From NCBI RefSeq assembly GCF_030817655.1, contig NZ_JAUSZM010000003.1, forward strand, positions 9,300,001 through 9,364,000: a stretch of 64,000 bases of DNA. The letters are read 5' to 3'. A model generated the notes under the pieces. That model was given only the letters and a program-made list of their open reading frames with translations. It was not told the DNA's origin and searched no databases. The translations under genes and the position numbers were made by a program. Source of the stretch: Streptomyces sp. V4I2 (GTDB lineage: Bacteria; Actinomycetota; Actinomycetes; Streptomycetales; Streptomycetaceae). Shown piece after piece: positions 42,591 to 50,750 of this stretch (positions within the stretch are counted from its first letter, which is position 1; each line of letters opens with the position of its first letter).

Positions 42591-43568
42591 TCACCCACCC
42601 AGCAGCCTCCGCAGCCAAGCCAACTGCGCCGCCCGGGCCGCCTGCGACAGGGCCGCCTGCGGGGCGAAGCCGTCGAAGCCGTGGAAGCCGCCGGGCCACA
42701 CGTGCAGCTCGGCCGCTCCTCCCGCCTGCCAGAGCCGGGTGGCGTAGGCGACGACCTCGTCCCGGAAGGTCTCCGCGGAACCCACGTCGAGGAAGGCCGG
42801 CGGCAGCCCGGACAGGTCCTCGGCGCGGGCCGGTGCCGCGTACGCGGGCACGTCCGGGCCGCCACACGCCTCGCCGAGCAGGGCACCCCAGCCGGTCTCG
42901 TTCGCCGTCCGGTCCCACACGCCGAGGCCCGCCATCTGGTGGCTGGAGACGGTGTCGTTGCGGTCGTCCAGCATCGGGCACATCAGCAGCTGGCCGATCG
43001 GCCGCGGGCCCTTGCGGTCCCGGGTGAGCAGGGCCAGCGCCGCGGACAGACCGCCGCCCGCGCTCGCGCCCGCTATGACGATGCGCTCGGGGTCACCGCC
43101 GATCTCCGCCGCGTGCTCGGCCGTCCAGACGAGACCGGCGTAGACGTCCTCGATCGGCGCCGGATGCGGATGCTCGGGCGCCAGCCGGTACTCGACCGAC
43201 ACCACGACCGCGCCCAGCTCCTTCGCCCAGGCCAGCGGGCCGTCCACGCCCACCCGGTTGTTGCCGAGGACCATGCCGCCGCCGTGCACGTGGTACACGA
43301 CGGGCTGCGGCACGCCCGCCAAGTCCGGAGCGGTGGGCCGGCAGATCAGCAGCGAGATCTCGGGAGCTCCCTCGGGTCCTGGCACCGTACGGTCCTCGAC
43401 CTTGAAATGGCCGTCCATGGTCAGGTCCAGCTCGGCGAGCAGCTGGATGCCCGGGCCCTGGCGTATGGCGTCGATCTCGTCCGGGGTGAATCCGGGCGAC
43501 AGGAAGTCCTTGATCAGGTCCAGGGCGGCGGCGAGTTCCGGGTCGAACGGGGGCGGGACGTGGCTCAT
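42591..43568 (-). CDS. Hormone-sensitive-lipase-type alpha/beta hydrolase
   Basis: The 325-residue enzyme has the HSL (type IV) esterase signature: oxyanion-hole motif HGGGMVLGN near residue 95, nucleophile elbow GASAGGGL, the catalytic Asp in DVGSAETFRDE and the His in GGFHGFDG. Such enzymes hydrolyse short acyl esters or lactones. No signal peptide is present. It diverges from the terC gene over a 247-bp gap and may share control with the downstream PucR gene. Confidence 0.9.
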   Translation of the reverse strand: MSHVPPPFDPELAAALDLIKDFLSPGFTPDEIDAIRQGPGIQLLAELDLTMDGHFKVEDRTVPGPEGAPEISLLICRPTAPDLAGVPQPVVYHVHGGGMVLGNNRVGVDGPLAWAKELGAVVVSVEYRLAPEHPHPAPIEDVYAGLVWTAEHAAEIGGDPERIVIAGASAGGGLSAALALLTRDRKGPRPIGQLLMCPMLDDRNDTVSSHQMAGLGVWDRTANETGWGALLGEACGGPDVPAYAAPARAEDLSGLPPAFLDVGSAETFRDEVVAYATRLWQAGGAAELHVWPGGFHGFDGFAPQAALSQAARAAQLAWLRRLLGG

Positions 43569-43815
43569 GTGATCTCCTCACGCGGGGCGCGGCGGCTCGT
43601 TGCGCCATGATTCGCGCACCGTCCGACGCGCGGGGCGCCGCCGTGCGGCGGAACCTGCCCGCCGTTCGGCGGGTGGGCCCCCGCGCTTTCCGGCCATGTG
43701 CCAGTGTGACCTGCCGATCTTTGCCAGGACATGGCCTGATCTTCACCTATCGGCGGTGGAAGGAATCCAAAGGCCTGGCAACGCTGTCGATGCCCCCCAC
43801 GCACCAGGAGTATCA

Positions 43816-44784
43816 GTGAACGTCTCCCTCACCGTCTGGCTGCTGACCGTCGCAGGTCTGTGCGCGCTGGTCGCCGCGGACTTCTTCATCGGACGAAAAC
43901 CCCATGACGTGTCGATCAGAGAGGCGGGGACCTGGACGGTCGTCTGGGTCGTCCTCGCCTGTCTGTTCGGCGTCGGACTGTTCGTCTTCGGCGGTTCGGG
44001 GCCCACCGGTGAGTTCTTCGCCGGATACGTCACCGAGAAGTCGCTGAGCGTGGACAACCTCTTCGTCTTCGTCCTGATCATGGGCAAGTTCGCGGTGCCG
44101 TCCCAGTACCAGCAACGCGTGCTGATGGTCGGCGTGATCATGGCCCTGGTGCTGCGCGCGGGCTTCATCGCGGCCGGCGCGGCGATCATCTCCGCGTTCT
44201 CGTGGGTGTTCTACCTCTTCGGTGCCTTCCTGATCTGGACGGCGTGGAAGCTGGTCCAGGACGCCCGCAAAGAGGGGCATGACGAGGAGTACGAGGAGAA
44301 CAAGCTGCTGAAGGCGGTGGAGAAGCGCTTCGGCGTGGCCGACCGCTACCACGGCACCAAGCTGTGGATCGAGGAGAACGGCAAGCGGGTGATGACCCCG
44401 ATGCTGGTCGTGATGCTCGCGATCGGCTCCACCGACGTCCTGTTCGCCCTGGACTCGATCCCGGCCATCTACGGGCTGACGCAGGACCCGTACATCGTGT
44501 TCACGGCCAACGCGTTCGCCCTGATGGGCCTGAGGCAGCTGTACTTCCTGATCGGCGGCCTGCTCAGGAAGCTGGTCCACCTCAGTTACGGTCTGTCGAT
44601 CATCCTGGGCTTCATCGGCGTCAAGCTGGTCCTGCACGCGCTGCACGAGTCCGGCGTGCACGTCCCGGAGATCGGCATCCCCTTCTCGCTGGGCTTCATC
44701 GTGCTCGTCCTGGCGGTCACGACGCTGACGAGTCTGCGGGCCGCGAAGAAGCAGGAGGCGGCCGAGGCCGAGCGCGTGGCCTGA
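43816..44784 (+). CDS. TerC-family integral membrane protein
   Basis: The 322-residue protein has nine or so TM helices and the TerC/Alx signature: VAADFFIGRKPHDVSIREAG, EKSLSVDNLFVFVLIMGKF, SILGFIG-type segment and GSTDVLFALDSIPA with its conserved acidic residues. TerC/Alx-type proteins are linked to tellurite resistance and to metal (manganese or calcium) export at the membrane. GTG 43816 follows CCAGGAG. It is separated from the terD gene by 37 kb. Confidence 0.93.
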   Translation: MNVSLTVWLLTVAGLCALVAADFFIGRKPHDVSIREAGTWTVVWVVLACLFGVGLFVFGGSGPTGEFFAGYVTEKSLSVDNLFVFVLIMGKFAVPSQYQQRVLMVGVIMALVLRAGFIAAGAAIISAFSWVFYLFGAFLIWTAWKLVQDARKEGHDEEYEENKLLKAVEKRFGVADRYHGTKLWIEENGKRVMTPMLVVMLAIGSTDVLFALDSIPAIYGLTQDPYIVFTANAFALMGLRQLYFLIGGLLRKLVHLSYGLSIILGFIGVKLVLHALHESGVHVPEIGIPFSLGFIVLVLAVTTLTSLRAAKKQEAAEAERVA

Positions 44785-44801
44785 GGCGGCCGCGGTCACG
44801 C

Positions 44802-44832
44802 TTGACTTCGAGAGCGCTTCAAGGCCTAGCGT
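44802..44832 (+). promoter_or_regulatory. MerR-type promoter with 19-bp spacer
   Basis: TTGACT (44802-44807) and TAGCGT (44827-44832) are 19 bases apart, the overlong spacer typical of MerR-activated promoters. The spacer contains a dyad: CTTGA at 44801-44805 and TCAAG at 44819-44823. It lies 49 bp before the luciferase-fold gene; no MerR gene is nearby. Confidence 0.75.
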
Positions 44833-44880
44833 CACCAGGGTCGGTGAAGGACCGGGTGATCCCGGGGAGCGGAGGCGGAC

Positions 44881-45762
44881 ATGCGGGTGGGCGTGCACAT
44901 CAACCGGTTCGACCACGGCGGGGGCGGACCCGCACTCGGCGCCGAACTCGCCGCCACCGGCGCCGCGGCCGAGGAAGCCGGCGTGAGCTGGCTGTCGGTG
45001 ATGGACCACTACTTCCAGATGGAGTTCAACGGCGGCGCCGAGGCCCCGATGCTGGAGGCGTACACGACGCTGGGCTACCTCGCCGCCCACACCTCCACGG
45101 TCCGACTCGGCGCCCTGGTCACCGGAGTGACCTACCGCCACCCCGGTCTGCTCGCCAAGATCGTCACCTCACTGGACGTCCTGTCCGAGGGCCGGGCCAC
45201 CCTCGGCATCGGGGCGGCCTGGTACGACCGTGAGCACGAGGGGCTGGGCGTGCCGTTCCCGCCGCTCGCGGAGCGCTTCGAGCGGCTGGAGGAGACCCTG
45301 CGGATCTGCCGGCAGATGTGGGACCCGCGGGCGAACGGCCCCTTCGAGGGGGAGCACTACCGGCTCGCCGAAACCCTGTGCGTCCCGGCGCCGGTGAGCA
45401 GCCCGCGCCCCGAGATCATGATCGGCGGCGGTGGCGAGCGCAAGACGCTCCGCCTGGTCGCCCGCTACGGCGACGCCTGCAACCTGTTCGCCACCTCGCC
45501 GGAAGAGGTCCGGCACAAGCTCGACGTCCTGCGCGGCCACTGCGAGGCCGAGAACCGCGACCCCGACGAGATCCGCAAGACCGTCGCCTACACGGGCGAA
45601 CCGGCCACCGACGGCGACCTCGCCGCCTTCACCCGGGACATCGCGGGCTACACCAAGCTCGGCATCGACACGGTGATCCTGGCGCCGCGCATCGGGGAGC
45701 CGGCCGAGTGGATCGAGCGCTTCGTGGCCCCGGCCGTTCAGCGGCTGGCCGAGCTGGACTGA
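44881..45762 (+). CDS. LLM (luciferase-like, F420-type) flavin-dependent oxidoreductase
   Basis: The 293-residue protein is a bacterial-luciferase-like TIM barrel: SWLSVMDHYFQM, TSTVRLGALVTGVTYRHPGL, DVLSEGRATLGIGAAWYDRE and IMIGGGGERKTLRLVARYGD. Many Streptomyces members of this type use coenzyme F420. The substrate is unknown. A MerR-type promoter with a 19-bp spacer lies upstream, which predicts activation by a MerR regulator encoded elsewhere. The 3' end overlaps the convergent zinc-ribbon gene by 25 bases. Confidence 0.92.
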   Translation: MRVGVHINRFDHGGGGPALGAELAATGAAAEEAGVSWLSVMDHYFQMEFNGGAEAPMLEAYTTLGYLAAHTSTVRLGALVTGVTYRHPGLLAKIVTSLDVLSEGRATLGIGAAWYDREHEGLGVPFPPLAERFERLEETLRICRQMWDPRANGPFEGEHYRLAETLCVPAPVSSPRPEIMIGGGGERKTLRLVARYGDACNLFATSPEEVRHKLDVLRGHCEAENRDPDEIRKTVAYTGEPATDGDLAAFTRDIAGYTKLGIDTVILAPRIGEPAEWIERFVAPAVQRLAELD

Positions 45763-45956
45763 GCCGCGGCCGGGCGGCTGCGGGAGACGATCCGCGTGCC
45801 CCGGCCGTCGACGACCCGGACCTGGAGCGAACCGCAGCCGCACCGGGTCCACACCGTGGTACCTGCTGCCGTGCAGTGCCGGGACACCACCTGGAAGGGC
45901 TCGGCGCCGTCGGGCCAGCCGCAGTGCGGGCAGACGGCTCCGGTCGTGCTGGTCAT
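45738..45956 (-). CDS. Small zinc-ribbon protein
   Basis: The 72-residue product has two Cys pairs, VCPHCGWP near residue 9 and TRCGCGSL near 37, as in a zinc ribbon, then a basic tail ending AQSSSASR. A perfect AAGGAG lies five bases before the ATG. It converges with and overlaps the luciferase-fold gene and diverges from the LysR gene, so it may be a LysR target. It has no further recognisable domain. Confidence 0.7.
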   Translation of the reverse strand: MTSTTGAVCPHCGWPDGAEPFQVVSRHCTAAGTTVWTRCGCGSLQVRVVDGRGTRIVSRSRPAAAQSSSASR

Positions 45957-46070
45957 GGGAACTCCTTCGTACCAAGGGCTGGTGGGCCGTCGCGACACAG
46001 CCAGGGTGCGTCGGAGTCTTCGTGCATGTCCAGGTTGACTTTCCGGACTCCACCTTGAAGCGTGGACTTC

Positions 46071-46976
46071 ATGATTGATCTGCGCCGGCTCCATGTCCTG
46101 CGGGCGGTGGCGCACTACGGCACGGTCACCGCCGCTGCCGGTGCGCTGCACTTCACCCCCTCCGCCGCCTCCCAGCAGATCCGCCAGCTCGCCCGCGAGC
46201 TGGGCGTCGACCTCCTCGAACCACAGGGGCGCGGAGTACGGCTCACCCCGGCCGCCGAGAGCCTGCTCGCGCACGCCGACGCCATCCAGGCCCGCTGGGA
46301 ACAGGCCGAACTCGATCTCCGCGCCGACCGCGGCGAACCAGCCGGGCCGCTGCGGGTGAGCGGTTTCCCGGTGGCCATCTCGGTGCTGCTGGCCCCGATG
46401 GCGGTCCGGCTGCGCGAGCGGCATCCGCGGCTGGTCGTCCGCATCCAGGAGGCGCCGGTGCCGGAGAGCTTCGACCTGCTCTTCGAGGGGGAGACCGACC
46501 TGGCGGTCGTGGAGGCGACCCCGCACAACCCGCCGCTCGGCGACGCGCGCTTCGACCAGCAGCCGTTGCTGGACGACCCCTTCGACCTGGTCGTCCCCGA
46601 GGACCATCCGCTCGCCGGGCGCGCCCGCGTCGAGCTCGCCGAGGCGGCGCACGAGGACTGGATCGCCCCGGTGCCGGAGAGCCCCTGTCGTCCGCATGTG
46701 CTGTCGGCGTGCGGTGAGGCCGGGTTCACGCCGGACGTGGTCCATCACGCCCTGGACTGGAACGTCACCGCCCACCTGGTCGCGAACCGGCTCGGCGTCG
46801 CGCTGATCCCACGGCTGGCCCACCTCACCCCGCACCTGCCGATCGCGCGGGTGCACTGCACGGGCAACCCGCACCGCAAGCTGCTCACCTGCACCCGCCG
46901 GGGCGGCCGGAGCCGGCCCGCGGTGGTGGCCGCGCTGGCGGAGCTGCGGGAGCTGGCGCCGACGGCGGTGGCGTGA
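46071..46976 (+). CDS. LysR-family transcriptional regulator
   Basis: The 301-residue protein has an N-terminal LysR HTH (DLRRLHVLRAVAHYGTVTAA, FTPSAASQQIRQLARELG) and a C-terminal effector-binding domain (DLLFEGETDLAVVEATP, DDPFDLVVPEDHPLAGRARV). ATG 46071 gives the usual MIDLRRL start; GTG 46062 in frame is an alternative. It diverges from a small zinc-ribbon gene. A very strong hairpin terminator follows it. Its targets are not known. Confidence 0.93.
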   Translation: MIDLRRLHVLRAVAHYGTVTAAAGALHFTPSAASQQIRQLARELGVDLLEPQGRGVRLTPAAESLLAHADAIQARWEQAELDLRADRGEPAGPLRVSGFPVAISVLLAPMAVRLRERHPRLVVRIQEAPVPESFDLLFEGETDLAVVEATPHNPPLGDARFDQQPLLDDPFDLVVPEDHPLAGRARVELAEAAHEDWIAPVPESPCRPHVLSACGEAGFTPDVVHHALDWNVTAHLVANRLGVALIPRLAHLTPHLPIARVHCTGNPHRKLLTCTRRGGRSRPAVVAALAELRELAPTAVA

Positions 46977-46987
46977 CGTACAACCAC

Positions 46988-47036
46988 ACGCGGAAGAGGG
47001 CCGGAGCCCTGTACGGGCTCCGGCCCTCTTCCGCGT
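46988..47036. terminator. Bidirectional intrinsic-type terminator
   Basis: A perfect 22-bp stem (46988-47009 pairing with 47015-47036) with a TGTAC loop lies between convergent LysR and FMN-reductase genes. Confidence 0.9.
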
Positions 47037-47065
47037 AACAGCCCCCGTGCGAGGTCAAGGACGCG

Positions 47066-47629
47066 TCAGGCGGCGGCCACTTCGCCCGCGTGGCCGTGCA
47101 GACGGGCGACCACCTCGGTGAGCTGCGCGGCGACCTCGGCGTCGTCGGACGGGTGGGTCTCGGCGAAGCGGGTCAGGGAGCCGGGGATGGAGAGCTTGAG
47201 GTCCTCGATCACCTTGCCGCCGGCGATGCCCACGGCCTTGCGGGCCTCGTCCTGCGCCCAGACGCCGCCGTACTGGCCGAAGGCGGTGCCGACCACCGCG
47301 ACGGGCTTGCCGCCGAAGGCGCCGGCACCGTACGGGCGCGACAGCCAGTCGATGGCGTTCTTCAGGACGGCCGGGATGGTGCCGTTGTACTCGGGGGAGA
47401 AGAGCAGGAAGGCGTCGGCGGCGGCAGCGGCCTCGCGCAGCTTGGCGGCGGCGGCCGGGACGCTGCCCTCGACGTCGACGTCCTCGTTGTAGAAGGGGAT
47501 GTCCGCCAGGCCCTCGAACAGCACCACGTCGGCGCCCTCGGGAGCGTGCTTGACGGCCGCCTCGGCGAGCTGGCGGTTGGTCGAACCGGCGCGGAGGCTG
47601 CCGACGAGAGCGAGAATGCGAACAGACAT
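47066..47629 (-). CDS. NADPH-dependent FMN reductase
   Basis: The 187-residue protein has the flavodoxin-like fold of the family: ALVGSLRAGSTNRQLAEAAV (phosphate loop), FYNEDVD, FSPEYNGTIPAVLKNAIDWL, and GTAFGQYGG. These enzymes reduce FMN, quinones or azo compounds with NADPH and often protect against redox stress. Its 5' gap to the divergent TetR gene holds two GGACC-N2-GGTCC palindromes, so it is probably repressed by that TetR. Confidence 0.93.
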   Translation of the reverse strand: MSVRILALVGSLRAGSTNRQLAEAAVKHAPEGADVVLFEGLADIPFYNEDVDVEGSVPAAAAKLREAAAAADAFLLFSPEYNGTIPAVLKNAIDWLSRPYGAGAFGGKPVAVVGTAFGQYGGVWAQDEARKAVGIAGGKVIEDLKLSIPGSLTRFAETHPSDDAEVAAQLTEVVARLHGHAGEVAAA

Positions 47630-47668
47630 ACGAAACTCCAGGGTGCTGAAACACTGCCGTTACGATCC

Positions 47669-47680
47669 GGACCGGGGTCC
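47669..47680. promoter_or_regulatory. TetR operator copy 1
   Basis: GGACCGGGGTCC, an inverted repeat extended to CGGAC...GTCCG, lies 40 bp upstream of the FMN reductase start. Confidence 0.75.
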
Positions 47681-47704
47681 GTTTAACTTTCTAGCATCCT
47701 AACC

Positions 47705-47716
47705 GGACCGCGGTCC
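47705..47716. promoter_or_regulatory. TetR operator copy 2
   Basis: GGACCGCGGTCC, a perfect 12-bp palindrome, lies 36 bp from the first copy and 31 bp before the TetR start. Confidence 0.75.
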
Positions 47717-47747
47717 AGTTTTGTTCCCGATGCTTTACGCTGTTTTC

Positions 47748-48416
47748 ATGTCCGCCGTTCTGCCGCCCTTCCCGCAGTCCCAGGAGCCCGTCCCGCAGCC
47801 CGAGTTGCTCCAGGTCGGCCCTCTTGAGGAGGAGCCCTGCCTGCGTGCCGACGCCGCGCGCAACCGGGCCCGGCTGCTGGAAGCGGCCGCCCGGCTGGTG
47901 GCGGAGCACGGCGCGGCCGGTGTGACGATGGAGGCGGTGGCCGCCGCGGCGAACGTCGGCAAGGGCACAGTCTTCAGACGCTTCGGCGACCGCACCGGCC
48001 TGCTGACCGCGCTGCTCGACCACTCCGAGAAGAAGTTCCAGGCGGCCTTCCTCGGCGGTCCCGCGCCGCTGGGGCCCGGCGCACCCCCCGCCGAGCGGCT
48101 GCGGGCGTTCGGCTGCGCCCTGCTGCGCCGCTCGGCCGCCGAACTCGACCTGCAACTGGCGGCCGAGCCGAGCCCGGAACGCCGGTTCTCCGTCCCGGCC
48201 CGCCGCGTCCAGCGCGGCCATGTCGCCATGCTGCTGCGGCAGGCGGTTCCGGACTCGGACACCGAGCTCCTCGCCCACACCCTGATGGGCTATCTCGCCC
48301 CCGTCCTGGTCCATCACCTGACCGTGCAGTGTGGGATGCCGATGGAGCGCCTGGAGGCCGGCTGGTGCGACCTGGTCGACCGGGTGACGGCCCCCGCGGC
48401 CTCGCAGCCGCGCTGA
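47748..48416 (+). CDS. TetR-family repressor
   Basis: The 222-residue protein has a TetR HTH: NRARLLEAAARLVAEHGAAG, VTMEAVAAAANVGKGTVFRR, followed by a helical ligand-binding domain. It diverges from the FMN-reductase gene. Two GGACC-N2-GGTCC palindromes in the gap are the likely operators for both genes. ATG 47748 was chosen because it lies just past the operators; in-frame ATGs at 47721 and 47730 would add up to nine residues. Confidence 0.92.
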   Translation: MSAVLPPFPQSQEPVPQPELLQVGPLEEEPCLRADAARNRARLLEAAARLVAEHGAAGVTMEAVAAAANVGKGTVFRRFGDRTGLLTALLDHSEKKFQAAFLGGPAPLGPGAPPAERLRAFGCALLRRSAAELDLQLAAEPSPERRFSVPARRVQRGHVAMLLRQAVPDSDTELLAHTLMGYLAPVLVHHLTVQCGMPMERLEAGWCDLVDRVTAPAASQPR

Positions 48417-48487
48417 CCATCGCTTCGGTCGCGAAGTTCCCCCACCCGAAAGCATCGCGCACAGGTTCTGCAAAGATGCGGTACGTC

Positions 48488-49522
48488 ATGGTGCAGATAC
48501 CGAAAACGCCCGCGCCCGCGTCGCCCGTACCGCGCTCTGTGCCCACGAGCGCCGATGTGGCTCGCCTGGCCGGCGTGTCGCGCGCGACCGTCTCCTACGT
48601 CCTCAACAACACCAGCGCCGTCCGGATCAGCGAGCCCACCCGCCGCCGCGTCCACGAGGCCGCGAAGGAACTCGGGTACGTGCCGCACGCGGCAGCCCGC
48701 AGCCTGCGCGCCGGCCACAGCCGGATGGTCCTGATGCCCGCGCCCACCTTCCCGGTCGGCCCGCTCTACAGCCAGTTCATCAGCGAACTCCAGTGGGCCC
48801 TGGGCCGTCTCGAGTACACGGTCGTGCAGTTCGGCACCGTCGGCCTGCACGGCGCCGAGGCCGCCCGCGCCTGGGCCGAGCTGCGCCCGGTCGCCGTCCT
48901 GGTGCCCGGCTCCGGCCTCGGCCCCAAGGACGTCGCGGTGCTCAAGCGCTCCGGCGCCCGGGCCGTGGTCACCCTCGGCTCCGAGGCCGTCGAGGGCGCC
49001 CACGCCCTGCTCATGGACCACGAGGCCGTCGGCCTCTGCGCCGGCACCCACCTGTACGCCCGCGGCCGGCGCCGCATCGGCGTCGTCGTCCCCGAGGAAC
49101 CCGGCCTGGACGCCTTCTCCATGCCCCGCCTGGAAGGCGTACGACGGGCCCTGCACGGCACCGACGCCACCGTCGCCGACCTGCCCCTCGCCTACGAGGA
49201 GGCCGCCGCCGCACGGCTCGCGGCCCGCTGGCGCGAGCTCGGCCTGGACGCCGTGTTCGCCTACAACGACGAGTACGCGATGCTGCTGATGCGCGCCCTG
49301 CAGGACGAGGGCGTCGGCATCCCGCAGGAGACGGCGGTGATCGGCGCCGACGACCTGATGCTCGGACGGCTGCTGCGGCCCAGACTGAGTACCGTGCACA
49401 TCGAGCTGCCGTCCGGCCGCGATCTGGCCGACCTGGTCGACCGCGCGGTGCGCAACCCCGGCGCCGCGCCCGAGACGCACACGGTGCTGGGAGCCTCGGT
49501 GGTGCACCGCGACTCCAGCTGA
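48488..49522 (+). CDS. LacI-family regulator of the aromatic operon
   Basis: The 344-residue protein has a LacI HTH (SADVARLAGVSRATVSYVLN, ISEPTRRRVHEAAKELG) and a periplasmic-binding-like effector domain (DAVFAYNDEYAMLLMRALQD, TAVIGADDLMLGRLLRP). It lies 18 bp upstream of a pobA gene and the aldehyde dehydrogenase on the same strand, so it probably controls the aromatic operon in response to an aromatic acid or aldehyde. ATG 48488 has no clear ribosome site and may be a leaderless or weak start; ATG 48476 is an alternative. Confidence 0.9.
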   Translation: MVQIPKTPAPASPVPRSVPTSADVARLAGVSRATVSYVLNNTSAVRISEPTRRRVHEAAKELGYVPHAAARSLRAGHSRMVLMPAPTFPVGPLYSQFISELQWALGRLEYTVVQFGTVGLHGAEAARAWAELRPVAVLVPGSGLGPKDVAVLKRSGARAVVTLGSEAVEGAHALLMDHEAVGLCAGTHLYARGRRRIGVVVPEEPGLDAFSMPRLEGVRRALHGTDATVADLPLAYEEAAAARLAARWRELGLDAVFAYNDEYAMLLMRALQDEGVGIPQETAVIGADDLMLGRLLRPRLSTVHIELPSGRDLADLVDRAVRNPGAAPETHTVLGASVVHRDSS

Positions 49523-49540
49523 CCCCCAGGGAGGCGGCCC

Positions 49541-50719
49541 ATGCGCACGACGGTCGGCATCATCGGCGGCGGCCCCGCCGGACTGCTCCTGGCCCGTCTG
49601 CTGCACCGGGCGGGCATCGACTGCGCGGTCCTGGAGAGCAGGACGCGGGAGTACGTCGAACAGCGCCAGCGCGCCGGAATGCTGGAGCAGGGCACGGTCG
49701 ACGCGCTGCGCGAGGCGGGCGCCGCCGGCCGTCTCGACGCCGAGGGGCTGGTGCACCACGGCATCGAGCTGCGGTTCGCGGGCGAGCGCCACCGCATCGA
49801 CTTCCCGGCCCTCACCGGCGGCCGTACCGTCACGATCTACGCCCAGACCGAGATCGTGAAGGACCTCATCGAGCTCCAACTGGCCGACGGGCCACCGCTG
49901 TTCTTCGAGGCGGAGGCGCTGGCGGTCGAGAAGCCGGAGAGCGAGCGGCCCGTCGTCCGCTTCCGGCACGAGGGCCGCGAACGGACGCTCACCTGCGACT
50001 GGGTGGTCGGCTGCGACGGCTCCCACGGCATCGCCCGCGACGCCTTCCCCACGGAGACGAGCCGGACGTACGCCCATGACTACCCGTACTCCTGGCTGGG
50101 GATCCTCGCCGACGTCCCGCCGTCCTGCGACGAGCTGATCTACGCCCGCGGTGAACGCGGCTTCGCCCTGCACAGCATGCGTTCCGCGTCGGTCTCCCGC
50201 CTCTATCTCCAGGTCCCGAACGGAACCGATCCGGGCGACTGGCCCGACGAGCGCGTCTGGGACGAACTCGCCGCCCGCTTCGCGATCGACGCCGACTGGA
50301 CTCTGGACCGCGGTCCGATCACCGCCAAGTCCGTGACCCCGATGCGCAGTTACGTCCACGAGCCGATGCGCCACGGCCGGCTGCTGCTCGCGGGGGACGC
50401 CGCCCACATCGTCCCGCCCACCGGCGCCAAGGGTCTCAACCTCGCCGTGTCCGACGTCCGCGTCCTGGCCCGTGCCCTCACGGAGCTGCACCGCACGGGA
50501 TCCGCGCGGCTCGTCGACAGCTATTCGGAGTCGTGCCTGGCCCGCGTGTGGCAGGCGACCCGGTTCTCGTACGACATGACTAGGATGTTGCACGCTCAAC
50601 CAAACGGGGATGCGTTCGACCAGCGGATGCAGCTCGCGCGGCTGCGCCGGATCACCGCATCCCGCCACGCGGCGGCCGAACTGGCCGCGAACTACTCGGG
50701 ACTCCCGCTCGCCCTGTGA
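49541..50719 (+). CDS. pobA: 4-hydroxybenzoate 3-monooxygenase (PobA)
   Basis: The 392-residue flavoprotein starts with the FAD-binding GIIGGGPAGLLLARLLHRAG, continues ESRTREYVEQRQRAGMLEQG, and has GDAAHIVPPTGAKGLNLAVS near residue 285, all as in PobA. The enzyme uses NAD(P)H and oxygen to turn 4-hydroxybenzoate into protocatechuate, which feeds the beta-ketoadipate pathway. A GGGAGG site precedes the ATG. The aldehyde dehydrogenase downstream would supply 4-hydroxybenzoate from its aldehyde. Confidence 0.93.
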   Translation: MRTTVGIIGGGPAGLLLARLLHRAGIDCAVLESRTREYVEQRQRAGMLEQGTVDALREAGAAGRLDAEGLVHHGIELRFAGERHRIDFPALTGGRTVTIYAQTEIVKDLIELQLADGPPLFFEAEALAVEKPESERPVVRFRHEGRERTLTCDWVVGCDGSHGIARDAFPTETSRTYAHDYPYSWLGILADVPPSCDELIYARGERGFALHSMRSASVSRLYLQVPNGTDPGDWPDERVWDELAARFAIDADWTLDRGPITAKSVTPMRSYVHEPMRHGRLLLAGDAAHIVPPTGAKGLNLAVSDVRVLARALTELHRTGSARLVDSYSESCLARVWQATRFSYDMTRMLHAQPNGDAFDQRMQLARLRRITASRHAAAELAANYSGLPLAL

Positions 50720-50750
50720 GTCCCGCCGGTGACCGAAACGGAGAGCCGTC

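Noticed and set aside
43569..43815. Possible manganese-type riboswitch before terC
   Set aside because: No conserved riboswitch core could be found in the 247-bp gap; only ordinary sequence is seen.
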